Part shown: one piece after another, positions 56,899 to 64,000 of the stretch | Layout: each line of letters starts with the position of its first letter | Position numbering within the stretch: position 1 is the stretch's first letter | DNA from: Stenotrophomonas sp. 704A1 | GTDB lineage: Bacteria > Pseudomonadota > Gammaproteobacteria > Xanthomonadales > Xanthomonadaceae | Direction: 5' to 3' | Assembly: GCF_030549525.1 (NCBI RefSeq) | Contig: NZ_CP130831.1 | Span: 707,501-771,500 of the forward strand | DNA length: 64,000 bases | Made by a program: the position numbers and the translations under genes | Notes under the pieces: generated by a model | Seen by the model: only the letters and a program-made list of their open reading frames with translations | Database searches by the model: none | Told to the model about the DNA's origin: nothing

Positions 56899-58623
56899 AT
56901 GAGTGCACACGCCATGCAGGAACTCGAACAGCGCTTGCAGCAACGCTTCCCCGACTGGTTCCATGGCCGCCGCGGCCAGCTTGCCCGGCCCCTGCTGCGC
57001 AGCGTCGGCCGCTGGTCACGGCTGGACCGGATCGAGGACTTCCTGCGCCGCAATGCCGGCCTGCGCGGATTCGACTTCGTTGCCGCAGGCCTGGACTTCA
57101 TTGGCGGCCAGTACCAGGTGGACCCGGCCGCGCTGGCCAGGATCCCGGCCAGTGGGCGCCTGCTGATCGTCGCCAACCACCCCTCCGGCGCGCTCGACGC
57201 GCTGGCGCTGCTGGATGCAGTCGGCCGCATCCGGCGCGATGTCCGCATCATCGCCAACGACCTGCTGGGGGCGATCGGGCCCTTGCAGGAGCTGCTGCTG
57301 CCGGTGCGCATCCTCGGCGGCAAGGTGCAGCGCGGCAGCCTGCACGCGGTGGAGCAGGCCCTGGCCGCCGAACAGTGCGTGATCGTGTTCCCGGCCGGCG
57401 AGGTGTCGCGCCTCTCGCTGCTGGGCATCCGCGATGGGCGTTGGCAGCGCGGCTTCGTCCGTTTCGCCCGCGCTGCCGGTGCGCCGGTGCTGCCGGTGCG
57501 GGTGCAGGCGCGCAACTCGGCGTTGTTCTACGGGGCCTCGACCCTGTTCAAGCCCGCCGGTACCGCCCTGCTGGCCCGCGAGATGTTCGCCCGCCGCGGC
57601 CGCCCGCTGCGCCTGTGCATCGGCGAGCCGATGCAGCTGGGCGAGGGCGACCCGGGGCAACAGCTGCTGGCGGTGCGCCGCGCGCTGTACGCGCTGGGCC
57701 GCAGTCCGGCGCTGGCAGACGGGCGCGTCGAGGGGCCCCAGCCGCTGGCGGCGCCGGTCGCCCCGGCCCAGGTGGCGGCCGCCATCGCCGCGGCGACCCG
57801 GCTCGGGCAGACCGCCGACGGCAAGCAGATCCTGCTGGCCAGCTGCACTGCCGATTCGCCACTGCTGCACGAACTGGGCCGCCTGCGCGAGCTGACCTTC
57901 CGCCAGGTAGGCGAGGGCACCGGCCGCAGCCGCGACCTGGACGACTTCGACCTGGACTACCAGCACATCGTGATCTGGGATGGGGCCGCGCAGCGCATCG
58001 CCGGTGCCTACCGCATCATGCGCGGCGCGCAGGCCCTGGCCCGGCGCGGCCTGGCCGGGCTCTACAGCGCCTCGCTGTTCCGCTATTCCGACGATGCCAT
58101 CACCCGGATTGCCGAAGGCCTGGAACTGGGGCGCAGCTTCGTGGTGCCCGATTACTGGGGCAGCCGCAGCCTGGACTACCTGTGGCAGGGCATCGGCGCC
58201 TACCTGCAATGCCAGCCGGGCATCCGCTACCTGTTCGGTGCGGTGTCGATCAGTGCCGCGTTGCCACGCGAGGCGCGCGAGCAGCTGGTGGCCTACTACC
58301 AGCGCTACTACGGCGTGGCCGATGGGCGGGTGGAATCGAACCGGCCGTTCCAGTACTTCGCGGCCCCGCCGTGTTTCGGCGAGCTGGACGCCGCCGCCGC
58401 GTTCGATGTGCTCAAGGCCAACCTGGCGGCACTCGGTACCGGCGTGCCGACCCTGTACCGCCAGTACACCGATCTGTGCGAGCCGGGCGGAGCCCGCTTC
58501 CTGGCCTTCGGTGTCGATCCCGATTTCAGCGACTCCATCGACGGCCTGATCGAAGTCGACCTGCAGGCGATCCGGCCACACAAGCGCAAGCGCTACCTGC
58601 GCGACGCCGGGGCTGCCGCATGA
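56899..58623 (+). CDS. Two-domain acyltransferase (PlsC + GNAT-like), OlsF/hemolysin type
   Basis: A 574-residue fusion. The N-terminal lysophospholipid-acyltransferase domain has NHPSGALD at 93-100 (HX4D-like variant) and FPAGEVSR at 164-171. The C-terminal GNAT-like domain (about 295-560) resembles OlsB/'hemolysin' acyl-ACP N-acyltransferases ([40 protein letters not shown]). The bifunctional OlsF protein of some gammaproteobacteria has this order and makes ornithine lipids in two steps; this protein may do the same, but a different aminolipid is possible. Start taken as ATG 56899 (56914 alternative). Overlaps the LpxH-like gene by 4 bases. Confidence 0.75.
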   Translation: MSAHAMQELEQRLQQRFPDWFHGRRGQLARPLLRSVGRWSRLDRIEDFLRRNAGLRGFDFVAAGLDFIGGQYQVDPAALARIPASGRLLIVANHPSGALDALALLDAVGRIRRDVRIIANDLLGAIGPLQELLLPVRILGGKVQRGSLHAVEQALAAEQCVIVFPAGEVSRLSLLGIRDGRWQRGFVRFARAAGAPVLPVRVQARNSALFYGASTLFKPAGTALLAREMFARRGRPLRLCIGEPMQLGEGDPGQQLLAVRRALYALGRSPALADGRVEGPQPLAAPVAPAQVAAAIAAATRLGQTADGKQILLASCTADSPLLHELGRLRELTFRQVGEGTGRSRDLDDFDLDYQHIVIWDGAAQRIAGAYRIMRGAQALARRGLAGLYSASLFRYSDDAITRIAEGLELGRSFVVPDYWGSRSLDYLWQGIGAYLQCQPGIRYLFGAVSISAALPREAREQLVAYYQRYYGVADGRVESNRPFQYFAAPPCFGELDAAAAFDVLKANLAALGTGVPTLYRQYTDLCEPGGARFLAFGVDPDFSDSIDGLIEVDLQAIRPHKRKRYLRDAGAAA

Positions 58624-59420
58624 GTACGCTGGCGACCCTGTCGCCGAACCGGCGCGCGGTGTTCGTCTCCGACGTGCACCTGGGTTCGCGGCACTGCCAC
58701 GCCACCGAACTGGCGCGCTTCCTCACCGGCCTGCGCTGCGAACGGCTGTACCTGGTCGGCGACATCATCGACCTGTGGTGGATGGCCCACCACCGCGCCA
58801 ACTGGCGGCAATCGCACAGTGAAGTGATCCAGGCCCTGCACGCGCTGCATCGCGCCGGCACCGACATCGTCTACATTCCCGGCAACCACGACGCGTCGCT
58901 GCGCCAGGTGTGCGGCCTGATGCTGCCGGCGATGCAGGTGCGGCGGCGCGCGATCCACACCACGGCTGACGGCCGTCGGCTGCTGGTCGCGCACGGCGAC
59001 GACTACGACGGCGTCACCCATTTCGGCGGCCTGCAGGAAAAGTTCGGTGACTGGCTGTACTACCGCATCCTGACCGGCAACCAGGCGCTGAACGCGGTGC
59101 GGCGTCTGCTCGGGATGCGCTACTGGTCGCTCTCCGAGTTCCTGAAGAAGCGCAGCGGGGCCGCCGAGCGCTACATCGAACGTTTCGTGCAGGCCGGGCT
59201 GGACGATGTGCGCCGGCGCGGGCTGGATGGCATCGTCTGTGGCCACATCCACCGTGCCGCGCTGATCGAGCGCGACGGGCTGGTCTACGCCAACGACGGC
59301 GACTGGGTGGAGAGCCTGACCGCGCTGGCCGAGGACCACGACGGGTCGCTGCGCCTGCTCGACCACAACGGGCAGACGCTGGTGGAACTGCCGGGGGCGC
59401 GCGCCAAGCAAGCGGCCTGA
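58620..59420 (+). CDS. LpxH-like UDP-2,3-diacylglucosamine diphosphatase / metallophosphoesterase
   Basis: A 266-residue calcineurin-like phosphoesterase. All metal motifs are present: D-V-H (18-20), GDIIDLW (47-53), GNHD (88-91), HGDDYD, and GHIHRA (about 209-214). This is the LpxH group acting on UDP-diacylglucosamine in lipid A synthesis. Many xanthomonads have more than one paralogue, and this copy is coupled by a 4-base overlap to the acyltransferase rather than to lipid A genes, so it may act on another pyrophosphate or lipid. True LpxH identity is not proven. Confidence 0.75.
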   Translation: MSTLATLSPNRRAVFVSDVHLGSRHCHATELARFLTGLRCERLYLVGDIIDLWWMAHHRANWRQSHSEVIQALHALHRAGTDIVYIPGNHDASLRQVCGLMLPAMQVRRRAIHTTADGRRLLVAHGDDYDGVTHFGGLQEKFGDWLYYRILTGNQALNAVRRLLGMRYWSLSEFLKKRSGAAERYIERFVQAGLDDVRRRGLDGIVCGHIHRAALIERDGLVYANDGDWVESLTALAEDHDGSLRLLDHNGQTLVELPGARAKQAA

Positions 59421-59428
59421 GATGCCCT

Positions 59429-59504
59429 GTAGCGTCGAGCCATGCGCGGCTGTCGCATGCGAGGGGGTCGGACCGAAAAACAGTCGAGCATGGCTCGACG
59501 CTAC
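59429..59504. repeat. Inverted SMAG pair
   Basis: GTAGCGTCGAGC element (imperfect second arm) and the CTAC-ended partner GTCGAGC-ATG-GCTCGACGCTAC, after the LpxH-like gene. Confidence 0.85.
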
Positions 59505-59567
59505 AAAAGAGCCTTTCAACCGGTGTGCCATCGAGACGGCACGCCCGCAAGCGGCTAGCATCGGGCC

Positions 59568-60635
59568 ATGGATTCCCTGACCCAGATCGTGCTTGGCGGC
59601 GCCGTCGCTGCTGCCATCGCTCCGCCCGGCCATCGCCGTGCGGCCCTGCTGGCCGGTGCCGCGCTCGGCACCCTGCCGGACCTCGATGCCCTGTGGCTCG
59701 GCTTCACCGCCGCCGACCCGGTGGCGAACATGATCGAGCACCGCAGCTTCAGCCATTCGCTGCTGGTGCTGCCCTGGGTGGCTGCCCTGATCTGGTGGTT
59801 GTTCAAGCGCTTCGGCAACGGCCGCGTCGCGCAGTCGCCGGTGCGCTGGTTCTGGGCGATCCAGCTGGCGCTGGTCACCCATCCGCTGCTGGATGCGTTC
59901 ACCGTCTACGGTACCCAGCTGTGGTGGCCGTTGCGGCCGCATCCGGCCATGGGCTCCAGCGTCTTCATCATCGATCTCGGCTACACGGTGTGGCTGCTGC
60001 TGGGCTGCGTGCTGGCCTGGTTCGGCCGCGCCCGCCCCTGGGCTGGCAAGGTGCTGGGTGTGGCGTTGCTGGTCAGCAGTGCCTACCTGGGCTGGGGCCT
60101 GATCGCCAAGGCGCAGGTCGACCGTGCGGCCCAGCAGAGCCTGGCGGCGATGGGCCTGGGCGATGCGCCGCGCTTCTCGGTGCCGATGCCGTTCAACACG
60201 CTGTTGTGGCGGGTGGTGGCGATGACGCCGAACGGCTACGTGGTGGGCGACCGCTCGCTGGTGGCCGACCACGGGCCGATGCGGTTCGAAGGCCACGCGT
60301 CCAACGTGCAGGCCCTGCGCGAAGCGGGGGCCATCCCGGCGGTGCAGCAGCTGACGTGGTTCAACCGTGGCTTCATGCGTGCGCAGGTGGTGGACGGCCG
60401 GCTGGTGCTGAGCGACCTGCGCATGGGGCTGGAGCCCGACTACACCTTCAGTTTCGTCGTCGCCGAGCAGGCCGATGGGCAGTGGCGGCCGATCACCCCC
60501 GAGCAGGTGCGGGTGGATTACGGCAGTCCCGCCGCGCGCGCCGACGCCGGTCGCCGGCTGGCGGCGATGTGGCAGCGGATCTGGCAGGAGCCGGCGGCAC
60601 AGCCGGGTGCCTTCGACCATACCGCCGTGCATTGA
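59568..60635 (+). CDS. YdjM/DUF457-type membrane-bound metal-dependent hydrolase
   Basis: A 355-residue membrane protein, MDSLTQIVLGGAVAAAI at the N-terminus. Metal ligands: HRRAALLAG, LPDLDAL, HRSFSHSLL and THPLLDAFT. Five or so membrane segments in the first 180 residues, then a ~170-residue soluble domain (about 185-355) with beta structure that this long subgroup carries. It is a distant relative of the short YdjM protein at 9.4 kb. Substrate unknown. Confidence 0.82.
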   Translation: MDSLTQIVLGGAVAAAIAPPGHRRAALLAGAALGTLPDLDALWLGFTAADPVANMIEHRSFSHSLLVLPWVAALIWWLFKRFGNGRVAQSPVRWFWAIQLALVTHPLLDAFTVYGTQLWWPLRPHPAMGSSVFIIDLGYTVWLLLGCVLAWFGRARPWAGKVLGVALLVSSAYLGWGLIAKAQVDRAAQQSLAAMGLGDAPRFSVPMPFNTLLWRVVAMTPNGYVVGDRSLVADHGPMRFEGHASNVQALREAGAIPAVQQLTWFNRGFMRAQVVDGRLVLSDLRMGLEPDYTFSFVVAEQADGQWRPITPEQVRVDYGSPAARADAGRRLAAMWQRIWQEPAAQPGAFDHTAVH

Positions 60636-60680
60636 TCCGTGGATCCACGCCACGCCTGGATGGCGAAGACATCGGTGGTG

Positions 60681-60703
60681 GCAGCCACGCAGGGCGTGGC
60701 TGC
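60681..60703. terminator. Hairpin between convergent genes
   Basis: GCAGCCACGC-AGG-GCGTGGCTGC, perfect 10-bp stem, no U-tract; preceded by a degenerate GTGGATCCACGCC REP-like stretch at 60648-60670. Could end both convergent transcripts. Confidence 0.55.
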
Positions 60704-60709
60704 ACCGGA

Positions 60710-61537
60710 TCAATACACCGTTGCGCGGCCCTGCACGAACGAATAGAAGAACACCGCGTTCGGGTCATTCTGCACCAGGCGGAACTCGCGACGCATGCCT
60801 TCCACGGTGTCCTCGTCCACGCTGCCGGCCTGCAGCAGCTGATCGGCGGCCGACAGCAGCAGCTGCTCCCAGAACGCGATCATCGTCTTGCGCCGCGCCG
60901 GTTCGCGGTTGTCCAGGTGGATGGTCTTGATCTCGGTGTGCACATCGCGGAAGCCACCGGCCAGCAGCAGGTTGCCCAGCTTGGCGCCGACGAACGGGTC
61001 GCCACCGTGGTCGTACTGGAAATCGTTGAACGCCATCCAGTAGCGCCAGATGTGCGGCGAATACGGGTCGAGCAGGAACGAGGCGTTCATCACCTCGGTG
61101 ATGTACACCGGCGAACCCGGGGCCAGCACGCGGCGCACTTCACTGAGCACGCGGGCGGGCGAGGGCACGTGTTCCAGCACCCAGCACAGGAACGCCGAGT
61201 CGAAGCTGCGGGCCTCGAACGGCAGTTCGCCGGCATCGGCCTGCTGCAGGGTATAGCGGTCGCTGCACCATGGCGTGCGCGACAGGTTCCCGCGTGCGGT
61301 CTCCAGCTGCGTTTCGCTCAGGTCCACCCCGGTCACGTGCAGGTCGGGGAAGCGGCGCAGCAGGATCTCGGTCTGCGCGCCGACCCCGCTGCCGACTTCC
61401 AGCAGGCGGCGGGCACCGCTGTAGTCGATCTGGCCGAAGATGGTCGATTCCAGCAGGCGCGCCTGGGTCATCAGGCGCTGCTGCTCGGTACCGGAGAAAC
61501 CGTGCAGGTAGGTCGGGGAGGAAATCGGCGGGGTCAT
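60710..61537 (-). CDS. SAM-dependent class I methyltransferase
   Basis: A 275-residue methyltransferase with motif I LLEVGSGVGAQT (about 40-51), the acidic end of beta-2 in VTGVDLSETQLE, and motif II/post segments LQQADAGELPF, FDSAFLCWVLEHVPSP and LSEVRRVLAPGSPVYITEV. Of the UbiE/BioC-like small-molecule group; substrate unknown. Ten bases downstream of dusB on the same strand, so probably cotranscribed. Confidence 0.85.
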   Translation of the reverse strand: MTPPISSPTYLHGFSGTEQQRLMTQARLLESTIFGQIDYSGARRLLEVGSGVGAQTEILLRRFPDLHVTGVDLSETQLETARGNLSRTPWCSDRYTLQQADAGELPFEARSFDSAFLCWVLEHVPSPARVLSEVRRVLAPGSPVYITEVMNASFLLDPYSPHIWRYWMAFNDFQYDHGGDPFVGAKLGNLLLAGGFRDVHTEIKTIHLDNREPARRKTMIAFWEQLLLSAADQLLQAGSVDEDTVEGMRREFRLVQNDPNAVFFYSFVQGRATVY

Positions 61538-61547
61538 GGCGGCGGGC

Positions 61548-62543
61548 TCAGGCAGCGGAAGACAGCGCCGGTTCCCCGGCAATGAGGCGGTCGAAGTAGT
61601 CGGTGGTCAGCGCGATCTGGCTGGCCGGGTCTTCGGCGCGATTGACCACCGCGCGGAAGGCGGCATTCTCCGGCCGGTCCTTGGCATACCAGCCCAGATG
61701 CTTGCGCGCGATGCGCACGCCCTGCGGTTCGCCATAGAACGCATGCAGCGCATGCAGGTGGCCAAGCAGGATGTCGCGCACCTCCGCCAGCGACGGCGGC
61801 GGCAGTTCCTCGCCGGTGGCCAGGTAGTGCGCCACTTCGCGGAAGATCCACGGCCGGCCCTGCGCCGAGCGGCCGATCATTACCGCGTCCACGCCGGTCT
61901 GCTGCAACACGAAAGCGGCCTTCTGTGGCGAATCGATATCGCCGTTGGCGATCACCGGAATGCGCAGCGCGGCCTTGATCTCGCCGATCGTGGCGTACTC
62001 GGCCTGGCCGGTGTAGTGCTGGTCGCGGGTACGGCCGTGCACCGCCAGTGCCGCGATACCGCTGTCTTCGGCGATGCGCGCGATCAGCGGGCCATTGCGA
62101 TGGTCGCAGTCCCAGCCGGTGCGGATCTTCAGCGTGACCGGCACGTCCACCGCGTTGACCACGGCTTCCAGAATGCGTGCCACCAGCTGCTCGTCGCGCA
62201 TCAGCGCCGAACCCGCCCAGGCGTTGCACACCTTCTTGGCCGGGCAGCCCATGTTGATGTCGATGATCTGCGCGCCGTGATCGACGTTGTAGCGCGCGGC
62301 CTCGGCCAGCTGCTGCGGTTCGGTGCCGGCGATCTGCACGCTGATCGGTGCCGGCTCGCCGTCATGGTCCATGCGGTGGATCGATTTGCGCGTGTTCCAG
62401 AAGCGCGGGTCGCTGATGGTCATTTCCGAGGCGGCCAGACCCGCGCCCAGCCGTTTGCACAGCAGGCGGAAGGGCTTGTCGGTGACGCCGGCCATGGGCG
62501 CCAGCACGACGTTGGGGGCAATGGTGTACGGGCCGATCTGCAT
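61548..62543 (-). CDS. dusB: tRNA-dihydrouridine synthase B
   Basis: A 331-residue FMN enzyme reducing U17 in tRNA. Seen: VVLAPMAGVTDKPFR, the catalytic Cys in INMGCPAKKVCNAWAGSALM, RTGWD, ALAVHGRTRDQHYTG, VIANGDIDSP and MIGRSAQGRPWIF. ATG 62543 (MQIGPYTI) chosen. The common partner fis is not downstream; a methyltransferase takes that place. Confidence 0.95.
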   Translation of the reverse strand: MQIGPYTIAPNVVLAPMAGVTDKPFRLLCKRLGAGLAASEMTISDPRFWNTRKSIHRMDHDGEPAPISVQIAGTEPQQLAEAARYNVDHGAQIIDINMGCPAKKVCNAWAGSALMRDEQLVARILEAVVNAVDVPVTLKIRTGWDCDHRNGPLIARIAEDSGIAALAVHGRTRDQHYTGQAEYATIGEIKAALRIPVIANGDIDSPQKAAFVLQQTGVDAVMIGRSAQGRPWIFREVAHYLATGEELPPPSLAEVRDILLGHLHALHAFYGEPQGVRIARKHLGWYAKDRPENAAFRAVVNRAEDPASQIALTTDYFDRLIAGEPALSSAA

Positions 62544-62733
62544 GCGCCCATTGTAGGGCGCGGGCAGTGGCACGGTCGTGTCGGCACGACCCGGATTCAG
62601 GCCGATCGGCACCGACCTCATGCCGTACCGGCATCAGCAGATGCTTGACGGTTGCTTCCACCGCCCCCAAGGGCGGGCGATGGTGGGCGGCTACCCCAGG
62701 CCCTGCCAGGCCTGGCGGGCCTGCAGAATGCAC

Positions 62734-62765
62734 AAAAAAGCCCGGGTGCCTGCGGCCCCGGGCTT
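62734..62765 (-). terminator. Intrinsic terminator of the kinase gene
   Basis: 9-bp stem AAGCCCGGG/CCCGGGCTT followed on the minus strand by six T residues; 22 bases past the stop. Confidence 0.9.
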
Positions 62766-62767
62766 CT

Positions 62768-62791
62768 CTACCCACGCATGGCGTGGATTAC
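62768..62791 (-). repeat. REP palindrome overlapping the kinase stop codon
   Basis: Reads on the minus strand GTAATCCACGCC-ATG-CGTGGGTAG, a GTAG-type element of the ATCCACGC subgroup. Its first bases supply the last base(s) and TAA stop of the kinase gene. Confidence 0.65.
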
Positions 62792-63753
62792 TTTGCCTCG
62801 GAATCGGCCGGGGTGAAGCGCGGCATCGCCGCAGCGGCGCCTTCCTTCTCGGTGGAACGACCGGCGAACTGGTTGGCGAAGCGCACGTGGCGGGCGAACG
62901 GGGCGTCGGCGACCTGGGCCAGCGAGGCGGCCAGCGCACCGTTGAAGGCGTCACCGGCACCGGTGGTGTCGATCGCCTGCACCTGTTCGGCACCCACGCG
63001 GTAGTACGGCTGGGTATCGCCGCGCAGGTTCTCGTCGGCATGCGAGACGAACACACCCACCGAACCCAGCGTGACCACCACGGTACCGTTGCCGACCAGC
63101 TTGCGGCACAGCGCGTGCAGGCTGGCGCCGTCCAGCGCGGCGACGTCGTTGGCATCCACGCGCTCGCCGACATGGCGGCCGAGCAGGGCAGCGAACTCGG
63201 TCTCGTTCGGAGTGATCACGTCGGCCAGCTTGAGCAGGCCGATGGTCGACGGGGCGTCGGCCGGTGCGGTGTTGAGCACCGTGGTGACCCCGGCCTCGCG
63301 CGCCGTGGCCAGCGCCGCTTCGATGGTCTGCACCGGCGATTCCAGCTGCACCAGCACCACCTTGGCGCCGGTCAGCAGCGCCTGCTGCTGTTGCAGGAAG
63401 TCGGTGCTGAGCGCGGCGTTGGCGCCCGGACCGATCACGATGGTGTTGCGGCCACGCGCATCAACGTAGATGCCGGCGGTACCGGTCGGTTCGCTGCTGG
63501 CTTCGGCGATCAGCGCGAACCCGTCCTGGGTGGCCAGGTCGCGCGCGGTGGCACCACCGGCGTCATCCCCCAGCGCGCAGACGAAATGCGTATCGGCGCC
63601 GGCACGGCACGCGGCCACGGCCTGGTTGAAGCCCTTGCCGCCCGGGCCGGTGCTGTAACGGCCGGCAATGGTCGCACCCGGTGCCGGCAGCGACTCGCAC
63701 CGCCACACGTGATCGACATTGAAGGAACCGACGACAACGACACTGCTGCTCAT
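62788..63753 (-). CDS. PfkB-family carbohydrate kinase, ribokinase type
   Basis: A 321-residue kinase. Signatures: SFNVDHVWRCESLPAPGAT and GGKGFNQAVA near the N-terminus, VLNTAPA, TPNETEFAALLG, and DTTGAGDAFNGALAA (catalytic Asp). Closest in pattern to ribokinase/nucleoside kinases. Because a NupC-type nucleoside transporter ends 25 bases upstream on the same strand, it may phosphorylate ribose released from nucleosides or the nucleoside itself. Start ATG 63753. Confidence 0.85.
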   Translation of the reverse strand: MSSSVVVVGSFNVDHVWRCESLPAPGATIAGRYSTGPGGKGFNQAVAACRAGADTHFVCALGDDAGGATARDLATQDGFALIAEASSEPTGTAGIYVDARGRNTIVIGPGANAALSTDFLQQQQALLTGAKVVLVQLESPVQTIEAALATAREAGVTTVLNTAPADAPSTIGLLKLADVITPNETEFAALLGRHVGERVDANDVAALDGASLHALCRKLVGNGTVVVTLGSVGVFVSHADENLRGDTQPYYRVGAEQVQAIDTTGAGDAFNGALAASLAQVADAPFARHVRFANQFAGRSTEKEGAAAAMPRFTPADSEAK

Positions 63754-63778
63754 AGGGAATCTTTTCTCAACCAAGGGT

Positions 63779-64000
63779 TCAACTGAAGTGCGTCAGCACG
63801 CCGGCGATGGTCGCCGTCATGAAGGTGGCAATGGTACCGCCCAGCACGGCGCGCAGGCCGAACTTGGCCAGGTCGTGGCGACGTTCCGGGGCCAGGCCGC
63901 CGATACCGCCGATCTGGATCGCGATCGAGCTGAAGTTGGCGAAGCCGCACAGCGCGTAGGTGGCGATCAGGCGGCCTTCCTCGGACAGGCTCACGCCGGC
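63779..64000 (-). CDS. NupC/CNT-family nucleoside transporter, C-terminal end (partial)
   Basis: The frame is open to the window edge; 73 codons visible. The segment GFANFSSIAIQIGGIGGLAPERRHDLAKFG and the final helix (AVLGGTIATFMTATIAGVL) are typical of the C-terminal part of concentrative nucleoside transporters. It is the upstream partner of the kinase in a likely nucleoside-use operon. Confidence 0.85.
   Translation of the reverse strand, partial: AGVSLSEEGRLIATYALCGFANFSSIAIQIGGIGGLAPERRHDLAKFGLRAVLGGTIATFMTATIAGVLTHFS

Overview
The window is a chromosomal segment of a high-GC gammaproteobacterium of the Xanthomonadaceae, most probably Stenotrophomonas (maltophilia group). Three things point there: many short palindromes starting with GTAG (the SMAG family of REP elements known from S. 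maltophilia), a dcw cell-wall/division cluster in xanthomonad order without murD, and a protein ending in an XVIPCD-like domain (the secretion signal of the xanthomonad killing type IV secretion system). I see no prophage, integron, transposase, CRISPR array or tRNA; this is mostly core chromosome.

Layout. 1-1.1 kb: end of a chaperone-usher fimbrial operon (usher C-terminus, pilin). 1.1-7.9 kb: a small unknown gene and two divergent, related autotransporters. 8-12 kb: a leftward, overlapping set lpoA-yraN-ydjM-like-FAD oxidase, divergent from rsmI. 13.0-13.4 kb: RNase P RNA. 13.5-14.8 kb: DM13 and NRDE proteins. 15.0-32.1 kb: the dcw cluster mraZ-rsmH-ftsL-ftsI-murE-murF-mraY-ftsW-murG-murC-ddlB-ftsQ-ftsA-ftsZ-lpxC, nearly all overlapping by a few bases and headed by a promoter with a 10-bp ladder of MraZ boxes. 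32.3-37.9 kb: dciA (leftward), an M23 peptidase, secA and a mutT/thiE fusion. 37.9-38.6 kb: a tandem array of seven ~99-bp units of paired SMAG palindromes.

38.6-49 kb: a DUF4124-type secreted protein, metF, a membrane-anchored amidohydrolase, several small genes (DUF3228, TonB-C domain, ybaK), then a candidate antibacterial effector (lysozyme-like region, PG-binding domain, XVIPCD) next to an LprI-like lipoprotein that is its probable immunity protein, and ahcY under an SAH riboswitch. 49-56.6 kb: an S9 peptidase, ppc whose last codons are repeated downstream in an 89-bp tandem duplication, an acyl-CoA thioesterase and metK. 56.9-64 kb: a two-domain acyltransferase (OlsF/hemolysin type) coupled to an LpxH-like phosphoesterase, a YdjM-type membrane protein, a methyltransferase next to dusB, and a sugar kinase next to the end of a NupC nucleoside transporter.

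The genes fall into a few functional groups. One makes lipid II and divides the cell (dcw, with lpoA, lpxC and M23). Another runs the activated-methyl cycle (metF, ahcY and metK within 17 kb). Others deal with the cell surface or with competitors (fimbriae, autotransporters, effector/immunity pair). SMAG palindromes lie in most of the gaps outside the dcw cluster, and one pair lies inside a coding sequence.
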